DNA of 16,836 nt from SXOA01 sp051004015 (GTDB lineage Bacteria > Planctomycetota > Planctomycetia > Pirellulales > Pirellulaceae), in the NCBI GenBank assembly GCA_051004015.1, contig JBPCKT010000104.1:1-16836 (forward strand). The letters run 5' to 3'. The notes under the pieces were generated by a model. It worked only from the letters and a program-made list of their open reading frames with translations. It was not told the DNA's origin and ran no database searches. The translations under genes and the position numbers were made by a program. Below, piece by piece: positions 1-6,631 of the stretch. The first letter of the stretch is position 1; each line of letters begins with the position of its first letter.

Positions 1-55
1 GGCAGAAAAGAGACCATGGTCGGTAAAGTCCCCACTGGGGAAAAGTTTCGCCTTT

Positions 56-107
56 TGTCGCCTTTCGCTCCGAGAAAGCACATCTTTTCGCGGAGCGAAA
101 GGCGACA
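56..107. repeat. Perfect 17-bp inverted repeat upstream of the glycoside hydrolase gene
   Basis: Arms at 56-72 (TGTCGCCTTTCGCTCCG) and 91-107 are perfect reverse complements around an 18-nt loop. The left arm is preceded by a direct repeat of TCGCCTTT (48-55 and 59-66). A smaller hairpin, TCCCC-ACT-GGGGA, lies at 29-41. The right arm ends 31 bp before the start of the next gene, so the structure would sit in its promoter or 5' leader, or act as a terminator for an upstream gene outside the window. No clear T-run follows the right arm. A dispersed planctomycete repeat is a reasonable alternative; I cannot test copy number here. Confidence 0.8.
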
Positions 108-138
108 TTCCCTCCTCCCGATGGTAAAGTAAAGCCCC

Positions 139-2844
139 ATGTCTCTCCCCTCCCCCCAAGACGCCGAGCAAGCCCGCCTGCGGGAAACCGCCAGCCGCGA
201 GCGGAACTGGGAGCGGTGGGGGCCGTACCTGTCCGAGCGGCAATGGGCGACGGTGCGGGAGGATTATTCCGCGAACGGTGATCCCTGGAACTACTTTCCG
301 CACGACCACGCCCGCAGCCGGGCGTATCGCTGGGGGGAAGACGGCCTTCTCGGCATCACGGACCGGCAGTGCCGCCTCTGTTTTGGCCTGGCTCTGTGGA
401 ACGAGGCCGACCCGATTCTGAAGGAACGGCTGTTTGGGCTGACGGGGCCGCAGGGCAACCATGCGGAGGACGTGAAGGAGCTGTACTACTATCTGGATTC
501 CACGCCGACGCACTCCTACATGCGGGCGCTTTATAAGTATCCGCACGCTGAGTTTCCCTATGCACGGCTGGTGGAGGAGAACGCCCGCCGGGGCAAGAAC
601 GAAAGTGAATACGAGCTGAGCGATACCGGCATCTTCACCGGCGGCCGTTATTTCGATGTTTTTGCCGAGTATGCGAAAGCCGGCCCGAACGACGTGTTGA
701 TTCGCGTTACCGTGGCCAATCGCGGCCCCCAGGAGAAGCGAATCCACCTGCTGCCGACGCTGTGGTTCCGCAACACGTGGATTTGGGGCTGCAAGCACGA
801 AGGGTGCGACGCCAAGCCGCGGCTGGCTCTGGCGGAGGACCAGTCGCTATTGGCCCAGCACGACACGCTGGGCAATTTCCATTTTCATGCCGACGTCGCC
901 AGCGACGGCAGCTCCCGGAATTGGCTGTTCACGGAAAACGAGACCAACTCCACCGACCTCTTCGGCACCCTCAATTACACGCCGTATGTGAAGGATGCTT
1001 TCCACAAATACGTGATTCACGGAAATGAAGACGCCCTCAGCCATTTCCACTTCGGCACCAAGGCGGCGGCTCATTACATCCTGAACATCCCGGCCGGGGG
1101 CGAAGTCTCGGTCAACCTCCGCTTGTTCAGCGACACCGAGCAGCCGCCGCAAGTCTTCGGCAAAGAGTTCGAGCAAGTCTTCACGGCCCGTAAGCAGGAA
1201 ACGGATGCGTTTTACGCCGACGCCATCCCCGCCACGCTCCCGCCCGCTCAGAAGGAAGTCGCCCGGCAGGCCTACGCGGGTTTGCTCTGGTCCAAGCAGT
1301 TCTATCACTACGTCGTCGAGGACTGGCTCAAGGGAGACCCGGAAACGCCCACTCCTCCCGCCAGCCGATTGACGGGGCGGAACCACGACTGGCCGCAGCT
1401 CTTCAACCGGGACATCATTTCGATGCCCGATAAGTGGGAATATCCCTGGTATGCCGCCTGGGATTTGGCGTTCCACATGCTGCCGTTTTGCCAGGTGGAC
1501 CCGCATTTCGCCAAGGGGCAATTGGAATTGTTCCTGCGGGAGTGGTACATGCATCCCAGCGGGCAGATTCCCGCTTACGAATTCAATTTCTCGGACGTGA
1601 ACCCGCCGGTCCACGCCTGGGCCTGTTGGCGGGTCTACAAAATCAGCGGCCGCGAGGGTGAGCGGGACCGCAACTTCCTTTCCGCCACGTTCCAGAAGCT
1701 GCTGGTCAATTTCACCTGGTGGGTCAACCGCAAGGACATGCGGCAGAACCACCTCTTCTCCGGCGGCTTTCTCGGCCTGGACAATATCGGCGTCTTCGAC
1801 CGCAGCCGGCCGCTCCCGAGCGGCGGGCATTTGGAGCAGGCGGACGGCACCGCCTGGATGGCCTTCTATTGCAGCACGATGGCCGCGATGGCCCTGGAGC
1901 TCGCCATCGGCGACCCCCCCAGCGAGGACATGGCGAGCAAATTCTTTGAGCACTTCGTGTACATCGTCGACGCCATGAATTGCCTCGGCGGCCGGGGCCT
2001 GTGGGACGAGCAGGACGGCTTCTACTACGACCAGATGCTCGTCAACGGCAACTCCACCCCGCTCAAGCTCCGCTCCATGGTCGGCCTGATTCCGCTGTTC
2101 GCCGCGGAAGTCATGGAGGAACATCGCCTCGGCGAGCTCCCCGGTTTTCGCAAGCGGTTTGAGTGGTTTCTGAAATACCGCCCCGACCTGGCCAAGCACA
2201 TTACCTATCGAAAGTACGAGGAGGGGGGAGAGACCCGCGGCCGGTATCTGTTCGCCATCCCGTCGAGAGATCGGCTGGTGCGGGTGCTGAAATACATGCT
2301 CGATGAAAAGGAGTTCCTTTCGCCCCACGGCATCCGCTCCCTCTCCAAAATCTACGAGAAGCGGCCGTACGTCTTCGCGTCGAATGGAGAGCGGGCCGAG
2401 GTCCGCTACGTGCCGGGGGAATCGAACTCGTCGATGTTCGGCGGCAACTCCAACTGGCGGGGGCCGGTGTGGTTTCCGGTCAATTACCTCATCATCGAGG
2501 CCCTACAGCGGTACCACCATTTCTACGAGGACTCGCTGAAGGTGGAATGTCCCACGGGGAGCGGGCAGATGATGGACCTGCGGGAAGTCGCCCTGGAAAT
2601 CAGCCGGCGTCTGGTGACGCTCTTCATCCCCGACGATAGCGGCGGTGCCCATTCCGCAGCCGCCTGCCACGGCAACGACCCGCTGTACCAAACCGACCCG
2701 CACTTTCGCGGCCTGCACCTGTTCCACGAATACTTCCACGGCGACACAGGGCGGGGGCTGGGGGCGAGCCATCAGACGGGGTGGACGGCGCTGGTGATTA
2801 GGTGCATGGAGGTGCTGGGGGCGGCGGGACAGGGGGGGAAGTGA
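139..2844 (+). CDS. GH63/MGH1-like glycoside hydrolase (glucosidase-like), 901 aa
   Basis: A large inverting-type glycosidase with an (alpha/alpha)6-barrel catalytic domain, related to GH63 and mannosylglycerate-hydrolase-like enzymes often annotated simply as glucosidase. The N-terminal third (about 1-370) is beta-rich and carries the family pattern WGEDGLLGITD near residue 65. The barrel occupies roughly 380-895. YPWYAAWDLAFH puts an aspartate at D442 in the place of the family general acid. GGNSNWRGPVWFPVNY (768-783) is the family hallmark. FHEYFHGDTG near the C-terminus supplies E864, the likely catalytic base by analogy with YgjK. There is no signal peptide, so the enzyme is probably cytoplasmic. 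The true substrate cannot be read from sequence; glucosylated glycans or compatible-solute glucosides are options. The start at 139 is chosen because the conserved N-terminus begins soon after; no strong Shine-Dalgarno sequence is visible. It is transcribed alone and ends 45 bp from the convergent next gene. Confidence 0.9.
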   Translation: MSLPSPQDAEQARLRETASRERNWERWGPYLSERQWATVREDYSANGDPWNYFPHDHARSRAYRWGEDGLLGITDRQCRLCFGLALWNEADPILKERLFGLTGPQGNHAEDVKELYYYLDSTPTHSYMRALYKYPHAEFPYARLVEENARRGKNESEYELSDTGIFTGGRYFDVFAEYAKAGPNDVLIRVTVANRGPQEKRIHLLPTLWFRNTWIWGCKHEGCDAKPRLALAEDQSLLAQHDTLGNFHFHADVASDGSSRNWLFTENETNSTDLFGTLNYTPYVKDAFHKYVIHGNEDALSHFHFGTKAAAHYILNIPAGGEVSVNLRLFSDTEQPPQVFGKEFEQVFTARKQETDAFYADAIPATLPPAQKEVARQAYAGLLWSKQFYHYVVEDWLKGDPETPTPPASRLTGRNHDWPQLFNRDIISMPDKWEYPWYAAWDLAFHMLPFCQVDPHFAKGQLELFLREWYMHPSGQIPAYEFNFSDVNPPVHAWACWRVYKISGREGERDRNFLSATFQKLLVNFTWWVNRKDMRQNHLFSGGFLGLDNIGVFDRSRPLPSGGHLEQADGTAWMAFYCSTMAAMALELAIGDPPSEDMASKFFEHFVYIVDAMNCLGGRGLWDEQDGFYYDQMLVNGNSTPLKLRSMVGLIPLFAAEVMEEHRLGELPGFRKRFEWFLKYRPDLAKHITYRKYEEGGETRGRYLFAIPSRDRLVRVLKYMLDEKEFLSPHGIRSLSKIYEKRPYVFASNGERAEVRYVPGESNSSMFGGNSNWRGPVWFPVNYLIIEALQRYHHFYEDSLKVECPTGSGQMMDLREVALEISRRLVTLFIPDDSGGAHSAAACHGNDPLYQTDPHFRGLHLFHEYFHGDTGRGLGASHQTGWTALVIRCMEVLGAAGQGGK

Positions 2845-2889
2845 CTCGTTTTCGACAAATTCGCTCAGCCACTGAAGTAGGAGCACTGA

Positions 2890-3414
2890 CTAAAAAGAGA
2901 CGCTCCAAGTCGGGTAAATGCCTTTGGCGCGGGAAAAGATTTCCGTAAGCCGCAACTCTAAAAATCCCTTCGTCGCAGTGTTCACAAAAACGAACCTAAA
3001 TTGGTCCTTAAGGCTTTGCGCTACCAAAACTTCCCCAGCCGTTAGAGCGAAGAAAAATCCGGCGAAGTCATGGGGCAAATTCTTTTTGGTAGCCTTGATT
3101 TCGGCAATTACGATGCTTGCCAGGTTCCGTTCGACGGATTCAAGGTCATCGAGGTCGACAGCGTGGGTTGTCTTTACCACATCAAATGCTTTGCCGTAGA
3201 GAACCTTTCCTTTTTTCGCAAACGCGACAAGTAGATTCTGCCGCTGTTTGGCCGTGGGGATGAAGAAACCGCAGTCTTTCGCGACGAGGATTTCCGCGGC
3301 TTTCTTGGAAGTGGACTGGCCTGACTGGAACGGCAGCGCCGCGTCACTGGCCAGCTTAAGAGCCCTTGCGGTTTCGTCCTCCAATTCGTTCAGTGAATCT
3401 TCTTGCAAAGTCAT
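2890..3414 (-). CDS. PD-(D/E)XK-like protein of unknown function, 174 aa
   Basis: I do not recognise a named family. The N-terminal half (1-75) is mostly helical and polar. The second half has a nuclease-like core: an acidic cluster, VDLDDLE (86-92), then a hydrophobic strand with IAEIKATKK (103-111), where E105 and K107 fit the ExK half of a PD-(D/E)XK site. This is followed by a helix (LTAGEVLVAQSL) and a strand (FRFVFVNT), an order seen in restriction-endonuclease-like folds. The protein ends IYPTWSVSF, which looks like a natural C-terminus. Its ATG at 3414 lies inside the upstream regulator gene, overlapping it by 59 bp in another frame, so the two are probably translated from one mRNA. 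One 60-base line counted in the gene is about 48% G+C, against about 62% in the glycosidase gene, suggesting transfer. An antitoxin-linked effector or an orphan restriction-like nuclease are alternatives. The gene looks real; its function is inferred. Confidence 0.75.
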   Translation of the reverse strand: MTLQEDSLNELEDETARALKLASDAALPFQSGQSTSKKAAEILVAKDCGFFIPTAKQRQNLLVAFAKKGKVLYGKAFDVVKTTHAVDLDDLESVERNLASIVIAEIKATKKNLPHDFAGFFFALTAGEVLVAQSLKDQFRFVFVNTATKGFLELRLTEIFSRAKGIYPTWSVSF

Positions 3415-3631
3415 TGATGTCCGTACCGATGGTTTCGCAGATTTCCGCTGTTTCCACGAAATCCAATCGCCGTTCGCCCGTTTCGTATTTGCTCACGTAG
3501 CTCTGAGGCAGGCCCAACTTCTTCGCAAGCTCGGCCTGAGTCAAATCAGCCTCGAGCCGCAGGTCCTTTAGAAGGGTTCGAAAAAGATTGTCGGACCGCG
3601 AGAACTTCAGCCTGGGCATGAAGGGGAGCAT
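3356..3631 (-). CDS. XRE-family helix-turn-helix regulator, 91 aa
   Basis: A small DNA-binding protein that is almost entirely a Cro/C1-type HTH domain. Residues 18-72 include the helices around LTQAELAKKLGLPQSYVSKYE, with the classic Q-x3-A-x3-G-x5-V-S-x-x-E pattern. The reading frame is open upstream to 3811, but that extension is antisense to the divergent gene and carries no family signal. I place the start at 3631 (MLPFMPRL), which has AAGG about 6 nt upstream; the ATG at 3619 is a second option. The gene overlaps the downstream nuclease-like gene by 59 bp and lies 42 bp from a divergent nuclease-like gene. It is therefore well placed to autoregulate and to control both sides, much as restriction-modification controller (C) proteins do. 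That role is inferred from size, fold and position. Confidence 0.85.
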   Translation of the reverse strand: MLPFMPRLKFSRSDNLFRTLLKDLRLEADLTQAELAKKLGLPQSYVSKYETGERRLDFVETAEICETIGTDINDFARRFTERIGGRNRKGS

Positions 3632-3638
3632 AGTGACC

Positions 3639-3673
3639 TTGCCAGCGATAACCCGAAATAGGATATTGGCAGG
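3639..3673 (+). promoter_or_regulatory. Candidate promoter and operator between the divergent genes
   Basis: On the + strand TTGCCA (3639-3644) and GATATT (3662-3667) are separated by 17 bp, matching sigma70 -35/-10 boxes at 5/6 and 4/6 positions. The expected start point is about 3674, exactly the ATG of the divergent gene, which would give a leaderless transcript. An inverted repeat TGCCA (3640-3644) / TGGCA (3667-3671), extendable to CCT-TGCCA / TGGCA-GG, brackets the -35 and -10 region and is a possible operator for the neighbouring XRE regulator. The minus-strand promoter of the regulator must overlap this space or lie inside the divergent gene. Predicted from sequence only. Confidence 0.4.
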
Positions 3674-4102
3674 ATGAGTCCGAAACGCACGAATCCTGGC
3701 CCCTTGCTCGAAGCCACGATTGAACTTTTTCCCCAGTTTATTGTTCCCGAGGGCAAGATTCTCTTGACGATGGACCGCTTGGGCAGAAGGCGGAAGGCTG
3801 CGAAAACCCAATCGGCTGAGTTCGCGTCAGTCGAACGAAACGAACTTCCAATGCTCGCAATTCTGGACGAATCTCTTGACCATATGTTCCTTGTGGACGT
3901 TCTTTCCACACAAGGTTTCATGAATCAAAAGCGGATTGAATTCTTGGAACGTCTCTGCTCGCATCGGAGGCGCGTAACCATTTGTCTCGCGATTTGGAGT
4001 CGAAGCGACCTGATGTTCATGGAGGAACTGCCTTGGGGGTCATTCATTTGGTGTGCCTCGGAGCCTCGCCACCTCATCCATTTCGACCCCTGTCGAAAAT
4101 GA
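3674..4102 (+). CDS. Stand-alone BsuBI/PstI-like restriction endonuclease domain protein, 142 aa
   Basis: The protein aligns along its length with the C-terminal catalytic domain of the BsuBI/PstI type II restriction endonucleases, compared with the PstI sequence from memory. LLEATIELFPQFIVPEGKIL (11-30) matches the region before the PstI GKILYIGD motif, with D34 at the GD position. ELPMLAILDES matches PstI LPDVVVYDE. MFLVDVLSTQGFMNQKR (71-87) matches LFLIEAVTSHGPISPKR, and PRHLIHF (131-137) matches the terminal DHMVHF. Full enzymes run to about 320 residues; the N-terminal specificity half is absent, and the space upstream is taken by the divergent regulator. Key positions differ: the PD aspartate is M60 and the family glutamate is D75, while the lysine is kept as K86. 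The ATG at 3674 follows a stop at 3659-3661 and has AGG directly against it, so translation may be leaderless. It could be a degraded relic, a non-cleaving DNA-binding protein, or a compact nuclease. Homology fairly sure; activity uncertain. Confidence 0.7.
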   Translation: MSPKRTNPGPLLEATIELFPQFIVPEGKILLTMDRLGRRRKAAKTQSAEFASVERNELPMLAILDESLDHMFLVDVLSTQGFMNQKRIEFLERLCSHRRRVTICLAIWSRSDLMFMEELPWGSFIWCASEPRHLIHFDPCRK

Positions 4103-4443
4103 GCGCATCCGAGCCGGGAGTTCGGAGAGGATTTTCTTAGGCATGACTCTAGTGTCCAAGGGATGCAAAAGAAACGGCCCCCGGCAGCTAACACCACCAG
4201 AGGCCCGGATGCACCCTTGGCGCACCGTCGACCCGAATATCCCTTGTCAGGTTGCTTCCCAGCAGAGTCTGACTCCGTTTCTTCGAGCAGACTCAGAATA
4301 GCCGATTGAACCGGCAGCTTCCAACTCCCATGGGACACCGGAGCCATGCCTCCAAAATCCAATCCAGCCCGCCGAGCGACGTGGCGCTTTCCGGTTGCCG
4401 ACCAGATTCCCTAGAAATCTTGACAATTCTTGCCGCAGGGGGC
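4103..4443. other. Intergenic stretch with no supported gene
   Basis: Open frames here on both strands have no recognisable protein pattern and I consider them chance frames. I see no tRNA-like or transposase-like signal. The only structure noted is a short inverted repeat at 4265-4294, listed separately. Decayed remains of the neighbouring lower-GC module are possible but not demonstrable. Confidence 0.5.
4265..4294. repeat. 7-bp inverted repeat, hairpin candidate
   Basis: GAGTCTG (4265-4271) and CAGACTC (4288-4294) are perfect complements around a 16-nt loop. No T-run follows on either strand, so it is not a convincing intrinsic terminator. It lies about 160 bp downstream of the BsuBI/PstI-like gene. 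Confidence 0.4.
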
Positions 4444-4473
4444 TTGACGGTGCCAACTGTACGGATGTATCAT
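4444..4473 (+). promoter_or_regulatory. Candidate sigma70-type promoter
   Basis: TTGACG (4444-4449), an 18-bp spacer and TATCAT (4468-4473) match the -35 and -10 consensus at five of six positions each. A second TTGACA at 4420-4425 has no matching -10 box at normal spacing. Transcription would start near 4480 and run through the 69-codon ORF at 4521 toward the FHA-cyclase gene at 4769. This is the best promoter-like sequence seen in the window, but it has not been scored by software. Confidence 0.5.
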
Positions 4474-4507
4474 TATCAGAGTTCGCAAGTGTTTGTGGGA
4501 TACGTTT

Positions 4508-4513
4508 GAGGAG
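4508..4513 (+). promoter_or_regulatory. Shine-Dalgarno sequence for the 69-codon ORF
   Basis: GAGGAG sits 7 nt before the ATG at 4521, a near-ideal distance. It is the main reason to take that ORF seriously, since most genes in this window have weak or no Shine-Dalgarno sequence. Confidence 0.45.
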
Positions 4514-4520
4514 AAGCGTG

Positions 4521-4730
4521 ATGATACCTTGGGAACAAGCGAAGGAATTGTCCCCTTTTGCGCCGCGAATAGAGCCGCCGCTCTTTTGCGGAACCCAGGG
4601 GGACAATACCCCCCTGGTGCTGAAAGAGGGGGGTGGAGATTCAACACGGACCCTGTTTTTCTCCCCGCGGGGGGTGTTGAAACAGGGGGGTAAAGTTTCA
4701 ACAGCCAGTAACATAGTGGAGTTTATCTAA
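4521..4730 (+). CDS. Doubtful small ORF, 69 aa, possible leader of the cyclase gene
   Basis: The frame opens with MIPWEQAKELSPF and ends with SNIVEFI. It has a good Shine-Dalgarno sequence 7 nt upstream and a promoter-like sequence about 50 bp upstream, and stops 38 bp before the FHA-cyclase start. The protein resembles no family I know and is rich in G, P and K because the DNA is packed with G and C runs. Almost the whole second half of the frame is made of inverted repeats (4547-4703). It may be a regulatory leader ORF, a small protein, or simply a repeat element open by chance. I lean to non-coding or leader. Confidence 0.25.
   Translation: MIPWEQAKELSPFAPRIEPPLFCGTQGDNTPLVLKEGGGDSTRTLFFSPRGVLKQGGKVSTASNIVEFI
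4547..4703. repeat. Cluster of overlapping, mutually exclusive inverted repeats
   Basis: Six perfect short inverted repeats share arms. (1) ATTGTCCCC 4547-4555 with 4599-4607. (2) CCAGGGGG 4595-4602 with 4610-4617. (3) CCCCCCT 4609-4615 with 4627-4633. (4) TTCAACAC 4640-4647 with 4674-4681. (5) CCCTGTTT 4651-4658 with 4680-4687. (6) TGTTGAAA 4675-4682 with 4696-4703. Pairs 1/2, 2/3 and 4/5/6 exclude one another, and 4 and 5 interleave in a pseudoknot-like order. CCCCGCGGGG at 4663-4672 is a palindrome in the loop of 4. This may be a REP/MITE-like repeat or a folding leader RNA of the cyclase gene, which begins 66 bp after the last arm. Confidence 0.75.
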
Positions 4731-4768
4731 GTCGTTAGTGATGTGGTTCCATGCGGTAGAATTGTCCC

Positions 4769-6631
4769 ATGCCCTATCAACTCACCATCTACGACCAGCG
4801 CAAGCCCGTCGCCTCGTACTCGCTCAGCCAAACCGTCGAGATTGGCCGGCAGGACATGGCCAAGGGGGAGCCCGCCCCCCAGCCCGAGAAAGGGGAGCAT
4901 GTGGCGCGGGTGGATTTGCCGGACCGGGTGCGGCTGATTATTTCCGGGGCGCTGGAGAAACAGGTTTCGCGGCAGCATTTGCGGCTGGAGCCCCAGGGAA
5001 CTGACAAGGTGCTGGTGACGAACCTGAGCGCCAATGTGGACCTGAGCCTGGGGCCGCACGGGCGGCTAGCGGCGAAGGAGAGCCGCGTGTGCGATTTGCC
5101 GCTGTACTGCGATTTGCTGGTGAAGGCGATTCGCCTGGAGGGGGAGACGCGGCCTACCGACGACTTCAACGTGCAGACGCTGACCCAGCCCGCGCTCGCG
5201 CCGGGACGCGGCTCCGGCAGCACCATGCAGCCGATGATGCAATCGCTGGTCGGTTCCGCTGACGATGTCCTCGCCTGGCTGCAAGGTGCGATGGACGTGC
5301 TGCAAAGCGCGGCATCCTCGCCGGACTATCTCCAGCAGGCAGCGAAATCCGCGGTGCACCTCATCGATTTGGATGTCGTCGTGATCCTGCAGCGCCGGAA
5401 AAATGAATGGCAAGATGCGGCCAGCGAGATCGCTCCTGATTGCATTCTCCCCAAGACCTGGCGGCCCAGCCGCACGATGCTGGAGCGGGTGCTGGCGGAC
5501 AAGCGGACCGTGTTTCATCCACCGCAAGGCGGGCAGGACGCGGTCAGCCGCGGCGAGAGCCTGCAAAGCGTGCGGTCGCTCGTCGCGGCCCCCATTCTGA
5601 GCCGCGAAGGGGAGGTCATCGCCCTGCTCTACGGCGAGCGGCGGAACGAGGGCATCCTCACCCGCTGCGGCACCATTGACGAAGTGCAGGCCCGGCTCTT
5701 CGAGCTGCTCGCGTACGGTGTCGCGGCCGGCCTGGCCCGGGCGGAACAGGAGCGGCAGGTGCTGGCCGAGCGGGTCCGCTTCGAGCAGTTCTTCACGCCG
5801 GAGCTGGCGGGGATGCTTCAGGCCCGCGGCGAAGAAATGCTGGCCGCCAAACGCGAGACCATCACCGTCCTGTTCTGCGACATCAACGGCTTCAGCAGGA
5901 TCAGCGCGGAGAAGGATCCGCAGATCACCATCGAGTGGCTGCGGGACGTGCTGAGCTTGTTGTCGGACTGTGTCGCGCAGGAACGAGGCGTGCTCATTGA
6001 TTACAGCGGCGATGCGCTCGAAGCCATCTGGGGAGCGCCGGAGGTCACGCCCGACCACGCCGTGCGTGCCTGCCGAGCCGCCCTGAAAATGCGGGCAGAG
6101 CTGGCCGATTTCAACATCCGTTGGCAGCCGCGGCTGGGGGAGGCGACGGGGATTTCCATCGGCATCAACAGCGGGCCAGCCCAGGTGGGAAACATCGGTT
6201 CGCGGCGGAAGATCAAGTACGGAGCCTTTGGACCGACCGTGAACCAGGCGGCCCGCGTGCAAGGGGCGACCAAGCTCGTCGGCTGTCCGCTCTTGGTGAC
6301 CAAAGGGACCGCGGACTTGCTGGGGGGCGCTTATCCGCTACGGCGGCTCTGCACGGCGACGACGGTGAACATCGCGGAGCCGGTCGATTTCTATGAGTTG
6401 CCCGCCGCCCCCGATGCCTCTTGGCCCAAACTCAAGGACCAGTATGAACAGGCGCTGGCTCTCTTCGAGCAGGCCCAGTTCCGCCAGGCGATGGCCTTGC
6501 TCATCCACCTGGCGGGGGACTATCCCACCGACGTGCCGACGATGAACCTGCTGCAGCGGAGCATGTCCCTGTTCCAGAATCCGCCGCAGAAGTTCGACCC
6601 CGTGTGGCATCTGAAGGCGAAGACGGCATAA
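4769..6631 (+). CDS. FHA-GAF-class III nucleotidyl cyclase with TPR-like tail, 620 aa
   Basis: A soluble signalling enzyme expected to make cAMP or a related cyclic nucleotide. An FHA domain spans about 5-125: GR at 26-27, SRQH at 67-70 and TNLSAN, with a long insert between the first two strands; it should bind phosphothreonine partners. A GAF-like sensor domain spans about 165-325. A coiled linker leads to the class III cyclase domain (about 362-545), with metal-binding D371 (LFCDINGFS) and D415 (YSGD) and transition-state N492 and R496 (VNQAAR). The purine-selecting positions are unusual: D411 where adenylyl cyclases usually have Lys, and G485 where Asp or Thr is usual. Residues 556-590 resemble one TPR repeat. 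No membrane segment is seen. The start at 4769 is set by the FHA start; no clear ribosome-binding site precedes it. The gene appears to be transcribed on its own, perhaps from the promoter at 4444. Confidence 0.9.
   Translation: MPYQLTIYDQRKPVASYSLSQTVEIGRQDMAKGEPAPQPEKGEHVARVDLPDRVRLIISGALEKQVSRQHLRLEPQGTDKVLVTNLSANVDLSLGPHGRLAAKESRVCDLPLYCDLLVKAIRLEGETRPTDDFNVQTLTQPALAPGRGSGSTMQPMMQSLVGSADDVLAWLQGAMDVLQSAASSPDYLQQAAKSAVHLIDLDVVVILQRRKNEWQDAASEIAPDCILPKTWRPSRTMLERVLADKRTVFHPPQGGQDAVSRGESLQSVRSLVAAPILSREGEVIALLYGERRNEGILTRCGTIDEVQARLFELLAYGVAAGLARAEQERQVLAERVRFEQFFTPELAGMLQARGEEMLAAKRETITVLFCDINGFSRISAEKDPQITIEWLRDVLSLLSDCVAQERGVLIDYSGDALEAIWGAPEVTPDHAVRACRAALKMRAELADFNIRWQPRLGEATGISIGINSGPAQVGNIGSRRKIKYGAFGPTVNQAARVQGATKLVGCPLLVTKGTADLLGGAYPLRRLCTATTVNIAEPVDFYELPAAPDASWPKLKDQYEQALALFEQAQFRQAMALLIHLAGDYPTDVPTMNLLQRSMSLFQNPPQKFDPVWHLKAKTA

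Noticed and set aside
847..2328. A 493-codon minus-strand frame inside the glycosidase gene
   Set aside because: No recognisable domain, and the + strand frame carries full GH63-like motifs; a codon-bias shadow.
3632..3811. N-terminal extension of the XRE regulator to a 151-aa protein
   Set aside because: The extra 60 residues are antisense to the BsuBI/PstI-like gene and have no HTH-family similarity; the start at 3631 has an upstream AAGG.
4547..4703. Possible CRISPR array or tandem repeat
   Set aside because: The repeats are inverted, of differing sequence and without regular spacers; no cas genes are in the window.
4247..4714. A 155-codon minus-strand frame in the long intergenic stretch
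   Set aside because: Its sequence is made of the inverted-repeat cluster and low-complexity P/S/G runs, with no ribosome-binding site or family pattern.
5066..6262. A 398-codon minus-strand frame inside the cyclase gene
   Set aside because: Arg/Gln/His-rich antisense translation with no motifs; the + strand has complete cyclase residues.
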